A stretch of 64,000 nucleotides of DNA from Roseomonas sp. KE0001 (GCF_016107285.1 NZ_RCVQ01000001.1:372001-436000); one strand, 5' to 3'. Shown: positions 53,825 through 62,276, counted from the first letter of the stretch. Numbers and translations are program-made. Notes: a model not told the origin generated them from the sequence alone.

Positions 53825-54775
53825 TCAGAAGGGGATGACGGGCTTGGGCCGGCTGGCCTCCTTCGCCGCCTCGACCAGCCTGGCCGCCTCGGCGCCGCGC
53901 AGCTTGGCGATGTCGTCCTGGTACTTGAGCAAAGCGCCGACCGTCTCCTCGACCAGCACCGGCTCCAGCTCCCGCGCGTCCAGGGCGCGCAGCGCGGCGG
54001 CCCAGTCGATGGTCTCGGCGACGCCGGGATACTTGAAGAAGTCGCCCGAGCGCAGCGCCTGCACGAAGGCGACGATCTGCGCCGAGAGGGCCGCCGGGAG
54101 GTCCGGCTGGCGGCTGGCCAGGATGGCGCGCTCCCGCGCCGCGTCCGGGTAGTCCACCCACTGGTAGAGGCAGCGGCGGCGGATGGCGTCGTGCACCTCC
54201 CGCGTGCGGTTGCTGGTCAGCACCACGATGGGCGGCGTCTCGGCGCGGATGGTGCCGAGTTCGGGGATGCTCAGCTGGAAATCGGCCAGGATCTCCAGCA
54301 GGAAGGCCTCGAAGGGCTCGTCGGCGCGGTCCAGCTCGTCGATCAGCAGCACCGCCGGGCTGCCCGAGAGGGCGGAGAGCAGCGGGCGTTCCTGCAGGAA
54401 GCGCTGGTCGTAGATGCCGGCCTCCAGCGCCGCGCGGCCCTCCGTGCTGTGCGCCGCGCCGGAGGCCTCCGCGAGGCGGATCGCCATCAGCTGCCGCGCG
54501 TGGTTCCACTCATAGGCGGCGGCCTGGAGGTCGAGCCCGTCATAGCATTGCAGCCGCACCAGCCGCCGGCCGAGGCCGGAGGCCAGCACCTTGGCGATCT
54601 CGGTCTTGCCGGTGCCGGGCTCGCCCTCCAGGAACAGCGGCCGGCCCATGGCCAGCGCCAGATGCACGGTGGTGGCCAGCGCCCGGTCGGCGACATAGCC
54701 GCCGGCCGCCAGCAGGCGCTCGGTCTCGGCGACCGAGGCAGGAAGGGCCGCCGCCGGCGTGGCGCTGGCGCTCAT
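53825..54775 (-). CDS. coxD: MoxR/CoxD-type AAA+ ATPase
   Basis: A 316-residue AAA+ ATPase: Walker A LEGEPGTGKTEIAKVLAS, a MoxR-like YDGLDLQAAAYEWNHAR, Walker B AVLLIDELDRADEPFEAFL, sensor 1 VVLTSNRTREVHDA and the arginine-containing IRRRCLYQWVDYP. It is an unfoldase-type chaperone that acts with the VWA protein encoded next. The small-subunit genes of CO dehydrogenase (coxMSL) are absent in the window. Confidence 0.93.
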   Translation of the reverse strand: MSASATPAAALPASVAETERLLAAGGYVADRALATTVHLALAMGRPLFLEGEPGTGKTEIAKVLASGLGRRLVRLQCYDGLDLQAAAYEWNHARQLMAIRLAEASGAAHSTEGRAALEAGIYDQRFLQERPLLSALSGSPAVLLIDELDRADEPFEAFLLEILADFQLSIPELGTIRAETPPIVVLTSNRTREVHDAIRRRCLYQWVDYPDAARERAILASRQPDLPAALSAQIVAFVQALRSGDFFKYPGVAETIDWAAALRALDARELEPVLVEETVGALLKYQDDIAKLRGAEAARLVEAAKEASRPKPVIPF

Positions 54776-54778
54776 GCC

Positions 54779-55621
54779 TCAGCCCAGCACGAAGAGCAGG
54801 AAGAGGATCACCACGAAGATCGCCGAACCGCCCCAGAACAGCAGCGGCAGGCCGAAGATCTCGTCAGGCAGCAGGGAGAAGATGGAGATCCCGGCGGGCG
54901 CGGGGGGTGGCGCGGGCCGCGTCGCCGGCGGCGTCGCGGCGGCGCCGGGCTGCCCGGCATGCGCCTGGCCGCCGGGCGGGGTGCCGCCGGCATGCTCGGT
55001 CAGCCCGGCGCCGATGCCGGTCGCGGCACCGAGCCGCTCCACCGGCGAGGCGTCGCCGACCGGCGTGCCCGGCGCGGGGGTCGGGACGGTGCCGGGGGGC
55101 AGGGCGGCCTCGGCGGAGGGGCGCGGCGCCGGCGCCTCCGCCGGTGCCCCTGCCTCCGCCCTGGCCTCCGCTCCCTGGGGGGCGTTCATCTGGGCGGCGA
55201 AGCGGGTGAAGAACTGGTCGGCCATCTGCTTGGCGGTGCTGTCGATCAGCCGCGCGCCGAGCTGCGCCATCTTGCCGCCCACCTGCGCCTTCACGGCATA
55301 GCTGAGCAGGGTGACGGCCGGCGCCTCCTCCTTCAGCGAGACATCGGCGCCGCCCTTGGCGAAGCCCATGGCGCCGCCATTGCCCTCGCCCGAGATGGTG
55401 TAGGATTCCGGCGGGTTGATGTTGCTGAGCTGCACCTTGCCGGTGAACCTGGCGGCCATCGGGCCGATCTTGATCGAGACGCGCGCCTGGAAGGAATCCT
55501 CGCCGGTGCGCTCCACCGATTCGCAGCCGGGGATCGAGGCGCGCAGCACCTCCGGGTCGTTCAGCCCCTCCCAGACGGTCTGGCGCGGCGCCTCGATGCG
55601 GCGTTCACCGGTCATTTCCAT
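54779..55621 (-). CDS. coxG: CoxG-like SRPBCC protein with C-terminal membrane anchor
   Basis: A 280-residue protein. Residues 1-150 are a CoxG/SRPBCC fold (RRIEAPRQTVWEGLNDPEVL, SIPGCESVERTGEDSFQARV, GKVQLSNINPPESYTISGEG, GGKMAQLGARLIDSTAKQ). A Pro/Ala-rich linker (about 165-245) leads to one C-terminal membrane helix (FWGGSAIFVVILFLLFVLG). CoxG recruits CO dehydrogenase to the membrane in carboxydotrophs. I chose the ATG at 55621 (GGGAGAG 7 bases upstream) over an in-frame TTG at 55627. It heads the coxG-D-E run. Confidence 0.92.
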   Translation of the reverse strand: MEMTGERRIEAPRQTVWEGLNDPEVLRASIPGCESVERTGEDSFQARVSIKIGPMAARFTGKVQLSNINPPESYTISGEGNGGAMGFAKGGADVSLKEEAPAVTLLSYAVKAQVGGKMAQLGARLIDSTAKQMADQFFTRFAAQMNAPQGAEARAEAGAPAEAPAPRPSAEAALPPGTVPTPAPGTPVGDASPVERLGAATGIGAGLTEHAGGTPPGGQAHAGQPGAAATPPATRPAPPPAPAGISIFSLLPDEIFGLPLLFWGGSAIFVVILFLLFVLG

Positions 55622-55735
55622 CGTCAACTCTCCCTGTAACCCGATACGCGAAGCTAGGCCGGGCCGGGGCCGGGGGAAAGGGTGGCTCCGCCGCCTCCGT
55701 CACCGAGCCGGCCGGAGGGGGCGGCCGCTTTCGTA

Positions 55736-55765
55736 TTGACTTTATGATTTCGCTGTTTCTGTAAT
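55736..55765 (+). promoter_or_regulatory. Candidate sigma-70 promoter of metY
   Basis: TTGACT (55736-55741) and TGTAAT (55760-55765) are separated by 18 bases within an AT-rich stretch, 32 bp before the metY start. No SAM riboswitch fold or MetJ-type box was visible in the 176-bp gap. Confidence 0.5.
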
Positions 55766-55797
55766 TACCAAAGATAGAATGTGATTTGGGGGACGGC

Positions 55798-57153
55798 ATG
55801 AGCGAAGCAGCGGGGGATGGCGAAGTCCAGCAGGGCGCAGCCGCGGCCATTGGGCCGCAGAAGCCGGAGACCCTGGCGCTGCACGCCGGATGGCGGGCCG
55901 ATCCCGCCACGGGGGCCGTCGCCGTGCCGATCTTCCAGACCACCTCCTACCAGTTTCCCGATGCGGCGCATGCCCAGCAGCTGTTCGCGCTGGAGAAGCT
56001 CGGATTTACCTACACCCGGACGGGAAATCCCACCACCGACGTGCTGGAGAAGCGTGTGGCGGCGCTGGAGGGGGGCGTCGGCGCGCTGGCCCTGGCCTCC
56101 GGCCAGGCGGCCTCGGCCTTCGCCCTGCTGGCCCTGGCGCGGGCGGGGGACAATGTCGTCGCCAGCACCGACCTCTACGGCGGGACCTGGAACCTGCTGG
56201 CGAACACGCTTGGCCGCCAGGGCATCGAGGTCCGCTTCGCCGATCCGGCCGATCCGGAGAATTTCCGCCGCCTGACCGACGAGCGCACCCGGGCCTATTA
56301 CGGCGAAACCCTGCCGAATCCGAAGCTGACCGTCTTTCCCATCGCCGAGGTAGCGGCGATCGGCCGGCCGCTCGGCATCCCCCTGATCCTGGACAACACC
56401 GCCGCGCCGCTGCTGGCCCGGCCGCTCCGGGATGGCGCCGCCGTGGTGGTCTATTCGGCCACCAAGTATCTCGGCGGCCACGGCACCAGCATCGGCGGCA
56501 TCATCGTCGATGGCGGGCATTTCGACTGGACGGCGCATCCGGCCCGGCAGCCGGCGCTCAACACCCCCGATCCGAGCTATCACGGCGCGGTCTGGACCGA
56601 GGTGGCGGCGCGGCACGGCATCGGTGCCTATGTGGCCCTGGTGCGCAGCACGGTGCAGCGCGACCTCGGCGCGCCGATCTCGCCCTTCAACGCCTTCCAG
56701 ATCCTGCAGGGCATCGAGACCCTGGCGCTGCGCATCGAGCGGCACTCGGCCAATGCCGCCGCCGTGGCCGAGTGGCTGTCCCGGCACCCGCGCGTCAGCC
56801 GGGTGATCCACCCGACGCGGCAATCCGGCGCGGCGCGGGCGCGGGCCGAGCGCTACCTTTCCGGCGGCTATGGCGGGCTGGTCGGCTTCGAGCTGGCCGG
56901 CGGCGCGGCCGAGGGCGCGCGCTTCATCGACCGGCTGAAGCTGTTCTACCACGTGGCCAATATCGGCGACGCGCGCAGCCTGGCGATCCATCCCGCCACC
57001 ACCACCCACAGCCAGCTCTCGCCCGAGGAGCAGGCGGCCAGCGGCGTCACGCCGGGCTATGTCCGCCTGTCCATCGGCATCGAGCACATCGACGACATCC
57101 TGGCCGATCTGGACCAGGCCCTGGCCGGCGCGCGCCTCGCCGCCGCCGCCTGA
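55798..57153 (+). CDS. metY: O-acetylhomoserine sulfhydrylase-type PLP enzyme
   Basis: A 451-residue Cys/Met metabolism PLP enzyme of the O-acetylhomoserine aminocarboxypropyltransferase type, which makes homocysteine from O-acetylhomoserine and sulfide. Motifs are ETLALHAGWRADPATGAVAV, FTYTRTGNPTTDVLEKRVAA, ASGQAASAFALLAL, STDLYGGTWNLLANTL, PLILDNTAAPLLARP, PLP Lys in VVYSATKYLGGHGTSIGG and SIGIEHIDDILADLDQAL. The ATG at 55798 is preferred to an in-frame GTG-like start 12 bases earlier. It is followed after 17 bp by a 2-oxoglutarate-type oxygenase. Confidence 0.93.
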   Translation: MSEAAGDGEVQQGAAAAIGPQKPETLALHAGWRADPATGAVAVPIFQTTSYQFPDAAHAQQLFALEKLGFTYTRTGNPTTDVLEKRVAALEGGVGALALASGQAASAFALLALARAGDNVVASTDLYGGTWNLLANTLGRQGIEVRFADPADPENFRRLTDERTRAYYGETLPNPKLTVFPIAEVAAIGRPLGIPLILDNTAAPLLARPLRDGAAVVVYSATKYLGGHGTSIGGIIVDGGHFDWTAHPARQPALNTPDPSYHGAVWTEVAARHGIGAYVALVRSTVQRDLGAPISPFNAFQILQGIETLALRIERHSANAAAVAEWLSRHPRVSRVIHPTRQSGAARARAERYLSGGYGGLVGFELAGGAAEGARFIDRLKLFYHVANIGDARSLAIHPATTTHSQLSPEEQAASGVTPGYVRLSIGIEHIDDILADLDQALAGARLAAAA

Positions 57154-57170
57154 ACGACGAGGAAACCCGC

Positions 57171-58214
57171 ATGACCGCCCCTGTCGCCGCCGGTATCACC
57201 GAACTCCCGCTGCTCGATCTCAGCCGCCTCGACGCCGGCCCGGAGGAGCGCGCCGCCTTTCTCGCCGAACTCCGCGCCACGGCGCGCGACGTCGGCTTCT
57301 TCTACCTCGGCGGCCATGGCGTCACCCAGGCCGAGATGGAGGCGGTGCTGGCCATCTCGCGCCGCTTCTTCGCCCTGCCGGAGCCGGACAAGCTCGCCGT
57401 CGAGATGATCCATTCGCCGCATTTCCGCGGCTACAACCGCGTCGGCCGCGAGCTGACGCGCGGCCGGCAGGACCAGCGCGAGCAGTTCGACGTGCATGCC
57501 GAGCGGGAGGCGCTGGACTGGCGGCCGGGCGATCCGGGCTGGAAGCGGCTGCAGGGGCCGAACCAGTGGCCGGAGGCGCTGCCGGAGCTGAAGCCCGCCC
57601 TGCTGCACTGGCAGGCGCGGCTCACCGAGGTCGGCATCCGCCTGCTCCGCGCCTTCTCCGAGGCGCTGGTCGGCCAGCCGGATGCGCTGGAGGCGATCTA
57701 TGCCGGCCAGCCGAACCAGACGATGAAGATCATCCGCTATCCCGGCCAGGACGGCGCCGGCGACCAGGGCGTCGGCGCGCACAAGGACAGCGGTCTGCTG
57801 ACCTTCGTGCTGCAGGACAGCCGGCGCGGCCTGCAGGTGCAGAACGAGGCGGGCGCGTGGATCGACGCCGAGCCGCGCCCCGGCACCTTCGTGGTGAATA
57901 TCGGCGAGCTGCTGGAACTGGCCTCGAACGGCTACCTCAAGGCGACACTGCACCGCGTGGTCAGCCCGGAGGCGGGGGCGGAGCGGATCTCGGTCGCGTT
58001 CTTCCTCGGCGCGCGGCTCGATGCCGAGGTGCCGCTGCTCGACCTGCCGCCCCATCTGGCCGCCGAGGCCAAGGGGCCGGCGAGCGATCCGCAGAACCCG
58101 CTCTTCCGCTCGGTCGGCCAGAACTACCTGAAGGGCCGGCTGCGCTCGCACCCCGACGTGGCCGAGAAGTACCACGCCGACCTGCTGGCGCAGCCCGCGG
58201 CCGTCCCCGCCTGA
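57171..58214 (+). CDS. 2-oxoglutarate/Fe(II)-type oxygenase, isopenicillin N synthase family
   Basis: A 347-residue non-haem iron oxygenase. N-terminal DIOX_N motifs are LPLLDLSRLDAG and ARDVGFFYLGGHGVTQAEME. The facial triad is HKD in VGAHKDSGLLTFVLQD and the distal His in LKATLHRVVSPEAG; the RxS that binds 2-oxoglutarate appears as ERISVAFFLG. GAGGAAA precedes the ATG. It lies 17 bp after metY in the same transcript, so its substrate may be a sulfur amino acid derivative (inference). Confidence 0.9.
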   Translation: MTAPVAAGITELPLLDLSRLDAGPEERAAFLAELRATARDVGFFYLGGHGVTQAEMEAVLAISRRFFALPEPDKLAVEMIHSPHFRGYNRVGRELTRGRQDQREQFDVHAEREALDWRPGDPGWKRLQGPNQWPEALPELKPALLHWQARLTEVGIRLLRAFSEALVGQPDALEAIYAGQPNQTMKIIRYPGQDGAGDQGVGAHKDSGLLTFVLQDSRRGLQVQNEAGAWIDAEPRPGTFVVNIGELLELASNGYLKATLHRVVSPEAGAERISVAFFLGARLDAEVPLLDLPPHLAAEAKGPASDPQNPLFRSVGQNYLKGRLRSHPDVAEKYHADLLAQPAAVPA

Positions 58215-58323
58215 GCGGAGCCCACGCGCGCCCTGCCATGCGCCCCCTTGCCATGCGCATCAGGGCGCTTGCGCGAAGCCCGGCCCGGGCGGAGAACCGC
58301 CGCGTTCCAGCAGGGAGGCGGCG

Positions 58324-58629
58324 ATGTCCGGCGATGAGGACTATGTCTATGACGAGGCCAGCGGCGAGTGGCGCCCGGCCTCGGAGGTCGCGGCGGCCAC
58401 CGCCGCGGCGGCCCGGGTGGAGGTGCGCGACGCGGCGGGCAACCTCCTGGCCGATGGCGATTCCGTCACGCTCATCAAGGACCTCAAGGTCAAGGGCGCG
58501 AACCAGACCCTGAAGCAGGGGACGGTGATCCGCTCGATCCGCCTGACCGCCGATCCCGAGGAGATCGACTGCCGCCACGACAGCATCAAGGGCTTGGTGC
58601 TGCGCACGGAGTTCGTGCGCAAGCGCTGA
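58324..58629 (+). CDS. PhnA-C domain protein (YjdM/alkylphosphonate-utilization type)
   Basis: A 101-residue protein that consists of the PhnA C-terminal domain (VEVRDAAGNLLADGDSVTLI, KDLKVKGANQTLKQGTVIRS, IDCRHDSIKGLVLRTEFVRK), with an acidic, alanine-rich N terminus. The zinc-ribbon half found in YjdM/PhnA is missing. No phosphonate genes are nearby, so the name reflects homology only. It is convergent with the GH19 gene, 4 bp apart. Confidence 0.9.
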   Translation: MSGDEDYVYDEASGEWRPASEVAAATAAAARVEVRDAAGNLLADGDSVTLIKDLKVKGANQTLKQGTVIRSIRLTADPEEIDCRHDSIKGLVLRTEFVRKR

Positions 58630-58633
58630 GGCC

Positions 58634-59446
58634 TCAGGCGGCGAGCGCGGCCAGCAGCGGCGCGTCCAACCCCTCGCCGGGGAGGCCGAGCTCGGCCCGC
58701 AGCGTGGCGATGGCGGCGAGGCTGCGGCGGCCGATGATGCCGTCGATCGAGCCGTCATAGAGGCCGCGCGCCTTCAGCGCCCGCTGCACCGCCCGGAGCC
58801 GGGGCAGCGGCAACGCCTCCGATCCCGCCTCCGGCCAGGGGATGCAGCGCTGCGCCCGTTCCAGCCAGCCGTAGCGGTCCTGCAGTCCGGTCAGGCCGCC
58901 ATTGATGCGGCGGGTCAGCCCGGCATAGTCGCCGGCATCGCAAAGCGGGTTGAGCCGCTTCCAGGACCAGTAGGCGCAGGCGATGGTCACGGCATGCGCG
59001 GGGTCGTCGGCGAGGCCCGGCTCCTCCTCCAGCGGCAGGCCGCAGAGCCGGCCGAGGGCGCGGTAGGTCTCCCGCCCGGTGATCTGGATATAGCCGCGCC
59101 CGCGGTAGCGGTAGCCATCGCCTGGCCGGTCGTTGCCCATGCGCCCGCCATAGACGGCCTCGGCCAGCGCCTCGGGCGAGAAGGCGAGGCGACGGGCCGC
59201 CTCGGGCGTCGGGAAGCGGGAGGGCCAGACCTGCATCAGCCGGGCGGCGGAATAGGCGAGGTTTTCCGTCCGCAACTGCAGCCCGCCCGATTCGTGGCCG
59301 AGCTGCGCCAGGAGGAAGTGGCAGCGCTGCCGGTTGGCGGCCAGCCCGTGCGCGGGGAGAAGCCGGGCCGCCTCCGCCGCGAAGGCGGTGAGATGGGCGG
59401 CCGGGGCCTCCGGGTACAGGGCGCGCAGTTGCGGCAGCGTGAGCAT
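58634..59446 (-). CDS. GH19-type lysozyme-like protein with peptidoglycan-binding tail
   Basis: A 270-residue protein. Residues about 1-200 are a glycoside hydrolase family 19 domain with the catalytic Glu in LAQLGHESGGLQLRTENLAY and the family stretch GDGYRYRGRGYIQITGRETY. A C-terminal repeat-type peptidoglycan-binding domain follows (LRAVQRALKARGLYDGSIDG, then RRSLAAIATLRAELGL). There is no signal peptide, which is typical of phage endolysins that need a holin. No other phage genes are in view, so it is an isolated lysin or a domesticated one. Confidence 0.85.
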   Translation of the reverse strand: MLTLPQLRALYPEAPAAHLTAFAAEAARLLPAHGLAANRQRCHFLLAQLGHESGGLQLRTENLAYSAARLMQVWPSRFPTPEAARRLAFSPEALAEAVYGGRMGNDRPGDGYRYRGRGYIQITGRETYRALGRLCGLPLEEEPGLADDPAHAVTIACAYWSWKRLNPLCDAGDYAGLTRRINGGLTGLQDRYGWLERAQRCIPWPEAGSEALPLPRLRAVQRALKARGLYDGSIDGIIGRRSLAAIATLRAELGLPGEGLDAPLLAALAA

Positions 59447-59538
59447 ACGGGCACTCCTTCCTGGCCCGATCGGGCATTCGGAAGAAATTCCTATATCAAA
59501 CGCGGCACTCGCACAAGGGAATTAGGATTTAATTCTCC

Positions 59539-60561
59539 TCAGGCGGCGGGAAGCTCCACGGCGTACCGCTCCACCGGCGGCACCGCGCCGATCATCGCCT
59601 TCTCGTGCAGGAAGCGGGCGAAGCGCTGGTAGCGGTTCGCGTCGAGCGCCGCCGGGGCCAGGGCGAAGCGGTTCAGCGTGTCGCGGAAGGCGCGGCGGTT
59701 GAGCTCGTTGTCCAGCTCCTTGCGCGGCCCGGCGATGAACATCTTCCAGGACTCGTCGGGATTGTTGATGAGGAAGGTGGTGGCGCCCTCCAGCGCGTCC
59801 ATGAAGCGGCGCAGCGCCGGGTCCCGCGCCCGGTCGCGGTGCGCGACATAGATCAGCTCGTCATAGATCGGCATGCCGTGCTGCTCGGGGTAGAAGGCGC
59901 GGCCGGGCCGGCCCTCGATCTCCAACTGGTGCAGTTCGAAGTTGCGGAAGCCGCCGAGGATGGCCTCCACCTGCCCGGACATCAGCGCCGAGGACAGGCC
60001 GAAATTGACGTTGACCAGCTGCACGTCGCGCACGCCGAGCCCGACCGTGCCCAGGATGGTGCCTACCGCCACCTCCTCGAATCCGGCCGTGCTGAAGCCG
60101 ATGCGCTTGCCCCTGAGGTCGGCGAGCGAGCGGATGGGGCCGTCGCGCAGCACCGAGAGGGTGGAGAGCGGCGTCGCCACCAGCGTGCCGACGCGGACCA
60201 GCGGCAGGCCCTGGTCCACCGCCAGATGCAGGTTCTTCTGGTAATAGACGCCAAGGTCGGCCTGCCGCGCCGCCACCATGCGGGGCGGGTCGTTCGGATC
60301 GGCCGGGGCGATGGTCCGCACGGCGAGCCCGGCGCGGCCGAAGAAGCCGGCCTCCTGCGCCACCACGATCGGCGCATGGTCCGGATTGACGAACCAGTCG
60401 AGCAGCAGGGTCAGCGAGGCTGGCGCGGCGGTCGGTGCCGGGGCCTGAGCCGGCGCCTGGGCCGGCGCCTGGGCCGCGGCGGGGCCGGCGAGCGGCAGGG
60501 CCAGGGGCAGTGCCAAACCGGGCAGCGCCCGGCGGGTGATCCCAGGGGTCGTCCCGGTCAT
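59539..60561 (-). CDS. Thiamine-precursor ABC transporter substrate-binding protein (ThiY-like)
   Basis: A 340-residue periplasmic receptor of the NMT1/THI5-like family, which binds formylaminopyrimidine or hydroxymethylpyrimidine. A signal peptide (ITRRALPGLALPLALPLAGP) is followed by an Ala-Gln-Ala-Pro repeat linker and the domain with LLLDWFVNPDHAPIVVAQEA, YQKNLHLAVDQGLPLVRVG, RGKRIGFSTAGFEEVAVGTI and GGFRNFELHQLEIEG. It is third in a three-gene operon under a TPP riboswitch, which fixes the role. It overlaps the permease gene by 4 bp. Confidence 0.93.
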   Translation of the reverse strand: MTGTTPGITRRALPGLALPLALPLAGPAAAQAPAQAPAQAPAPTAAPASLTLLLDWFVNPDHAPIVVAQEAGFFGRAGLAVRTIAPADPNDPPRMVAARQADLGVYYQKNLHLAVDQGLPLVRVGTLVATPLSTLSVLRDGPIRSLADLRGKRIGFSTAGFEEVAVGTILGTVGLGVRDVQLVNVNFGLSSALMSGQVEAILGGFRNFELHQLEIEGRPGRAFYPEQHGMPIYDELIYVAHRDRARDPALRRFMDALEGATTFLINNPDESWKMFIAGPRKELDNELNRRAFRDTLNRFALAPAALDANRYQRFARFLHEKAMIGAVPPVERYAVELPAA

Positions 60562-61322
60562 GACGGTCTTCCTTTCTCGGTGTCCTCGGAGAGCTGGTCT
60601 GGCTGCCAAGGCAGCAGGGCCCGCAGCAGCCGGTCGGTCGCGAACCACAGCGCCATGGCCATGCCGGCCAGGAGGGTCAGGGCGGCGAACATCACGTCGG
60701 TCTGGCTGCGGCCATTGGCCTGCAGCATGACGTAGCCGAGCCCCGCCGAGGCGCCGACCCACTCGCCGACCACGGCGCCGATCGGCGCCACGGCGGCGGC
60801 GACGCGCAGGCCGGAGGCCAGGCCGGGCAGGGCGGCGGGCACGCGGATGCGCCACAGCGCCGCGCGGCGGGAGGCACCCATGGTGGCGGCAAGGTCGAGC
60901 CAGCCCGGCTCCGTCCGGCGCAGCCCATCATAGAAGGCGGTGGCGACGGGGAAGAAGATGATGATGGTCGCCATGGCGATCTTGCTGCCCAGGCCGAAGC
61001 CGAGCCAGAGCGTCAGCAGCGGCGCGATGGCGAAGACCGGGATGGCCTGGCTGGCGACCAGCAGGGGCAGCAGCCAGCGCCGCCCGCCACGCCAGGCGGC
61101 GAGCAGCAGCGCCGTCGCGCAGCCGAGCAGCGTGCCGAGGGCGAGGCCGAGCAGGATCTCCGTGCCGGTCGTCACCGCATGCGGCCAAAGGATCTCCCAG
61201 CGCCGCCAGAGCACATCCGCGACGCGCAGCGGGGAGGGCAGCAGGAAGGGCGGCACCTCGCTCCAGCGCACGAAGCCTTCCCAGATCAGCAGCAGCCCGA
61301 GGGCCGCGAGCAGCGGCCTCAC
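60558..61322 (-). CDS. Thiamine-precursor ABC transporter permease (ThiX-like)
   Basis: A 254-residue inner-membrane permease of the SsuC/TauC/ThiX group with about six helices: LLIWEGFVRWSEVPPFLLPS, LASQAIPVFAIAPLLTLWLG without gaps in the EAA loop (LAATMGASRRAALWRIRVPA) and GLGYVMLQANGRSQTDVMFA. The GTG start overlaps the ATPase stop by 4 bp (GTGA). The longer frame upstream, read through the ATPase gene in another frame, is not coding. Confidence 0.92.
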   Translation of the reverse strand: MRPLLAALGLLLIWEGFVRWSEVPPFLLPSPLRVADVLWRRWEILWPHAVTTGTEILLGLALGTLLGCATALLLAAWRGGRRWLLPLLVASQAIPVFAIAPLLTLWLGFGLGSKIAMATIIIFFPVATAFYDGLRRTEPGWLDLAATMGASRRAALWRIRVPAALPGLASGLRVAAAVAPIGAVVGEWVGASAGLGYVMLQANGRSQTDVMFAALTLLAGMAMALWFATDRLLRALLPWQPDQLSEDTEKGRPS

Positions 61323-62062
61323 ACCGCCTCCGCCAGCCGCTCGAGCAGCGCCGCCTGCGCGGCCAGCACCGCGGGCTCGTGCGCCGGGCGCAGCGGTTCG
61401 CCGGGGGGCATCGGCTGCTCCTCCGCCACGGCGCCATCCGGGGCCGGGCGCAGCACCAGGATGCGGTGCGCCAGGCGCAGCGCCTCCAGCGGGTCGTGCG
61501 TCACCAGCAGCACGGTGCGGCCGCGCAGCAGGCCGGCGGCCAACCCCTGCAGCCGGTGCCGGGTGGGGGCGTCCACGGCGCTGAAGGGCTCGTCCATCAG
61601 CACGATCGGCCGGTCCTCCATCAGCGTGCGGGCGAGGGCGGCGCGCTGCCGCATGCCGCCGGACAGCTGGGCCGGCCGGGCGCCCTCCCGCCCGGCCAGC
61701 CCGACGGCGGCGATGAGCGCGCGGGCGCGGTCGAGATCGGGGCGCTCGCCGCGCAGCCGCGCGCCGAGCGCGACATTGCCGATCAGGTCGAGCCAGGGCA
61801 GCAGCAGATCCTGCTGGCCCATCCAGGCGACGCGCCCCTGCAGCGGCCTGCCGTCCCCGGTCGTGACCCGCGCGCCCGGCGGCAACGGCAGCAGGCCGGC
61901 GAGCAGACGCAGTAGGGTGGATTTGCCGACGCCGGAAGGGCCGAGCAGGGCGGTCAGCCGCCCGGCGGCGACATCGAGCCGCGCCGCGCCCAGGATCGCG
62001 CGGCCGCCCAGCCGGATGGCGGGCAGGGACACATGCAGGGCAAGTCCATCCGAGGATGCCAT
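61319..62062 (-). CDS. Thiamine-precursor ABC transporter ATPase (ThiZ-like)
   Basis: A 247-residue ABC ATPase: Walker A LLGPSGVGKSTLLRLLAGLL, Q-loop VAWMGQQDLLLPWLD, signature QLSGGMRQRAALARTLM, Walker B PIVLMDEPFSAVDA, H-loop VLLVTHDPLEALRLA. It is first in the operon ThiZ-ThiX-ThiY, immediately below the TPP riboswitch. GGTGG lies 6 bases before the ATG, within or next to the aptamer's closing stem. Confidence 0.94.
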   Translation of the reverse strand: MASSDGLALHVSLPAIRLGGRAILGAARLDVAAGRLTALLGPSGVGKSTLLRLLAGLLPLPPGARVTTGDGRPLQGRVAWMGQQDLLLPWLDLIGNVALGARLRGERPDLDRARALIAAVGLAGREGARPAQLSGGMRQRAALARTLMEDRPIVLMDEPFSAVDAPTRHRLQGLAAGLLRGRTVLLVTHDPLEALRLAHRILVLRPAPDGAVAEEQPMPPGEPLRPAHEPAVLAAQAALLERLAEAV

Positions 62063-62069
62063 GGCAGAC

Positions 62070-62163
62070 CACCGATCCCTTCGCCGGCATGACCCGGATC
62101 AGGTTCAAGGGGTCGCAGGGCCCATCCCTGCCTCTCAGCCCGCGCGATCGGGCTCCCCCCGGA
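62070..62163 (-). promoter_or_regulatory. TPP (Thi-box) riboswitch
   Basis: On the minus strand the leader of the ATPase gene contains the thi-box elements: GGGCTGAGAGG (pyrimidine-sensor helix) near 62136, then ACCCCTTGAACCTGATC and GTCATGCCGGCGAAGGGAT ending near 62079. These match the conserved THI element core (CTGAGA, ACCTGAT, GCGAAGGGA). The 3' strand of the closing helix runs into GGTGG, the ribosome-binding site, so TPP probably blocks translation initiation. A role in feedback on precursor import follows. Confidence 0.93.
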
Positions 62164-62276
62164 AGATGACGTCTCTATGCGACAGGCGCGGGCGGGGCGC
62201 AAGCCCGGGCGGCCGGAGGCTTCCCATCCGCCGCCGCGGCCCCATCTCCAGGAGCCTCCCTCTCCGCCGTGACCGG

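Noticed and set aside
52514-55639. 1041-codon rightward open frame
   Set aside because: Antisense to coxE, coxD and coxG, whose MIDAS, Walker and SRPBCC motifs are intact.
55628-55797. Possible SAM riboswitch upstream of metY
   Set aside because: I looked for SAM-I and SAM-II core sequences and the accompanying pseudoknot and found none; only a promoter-like pair is visible.
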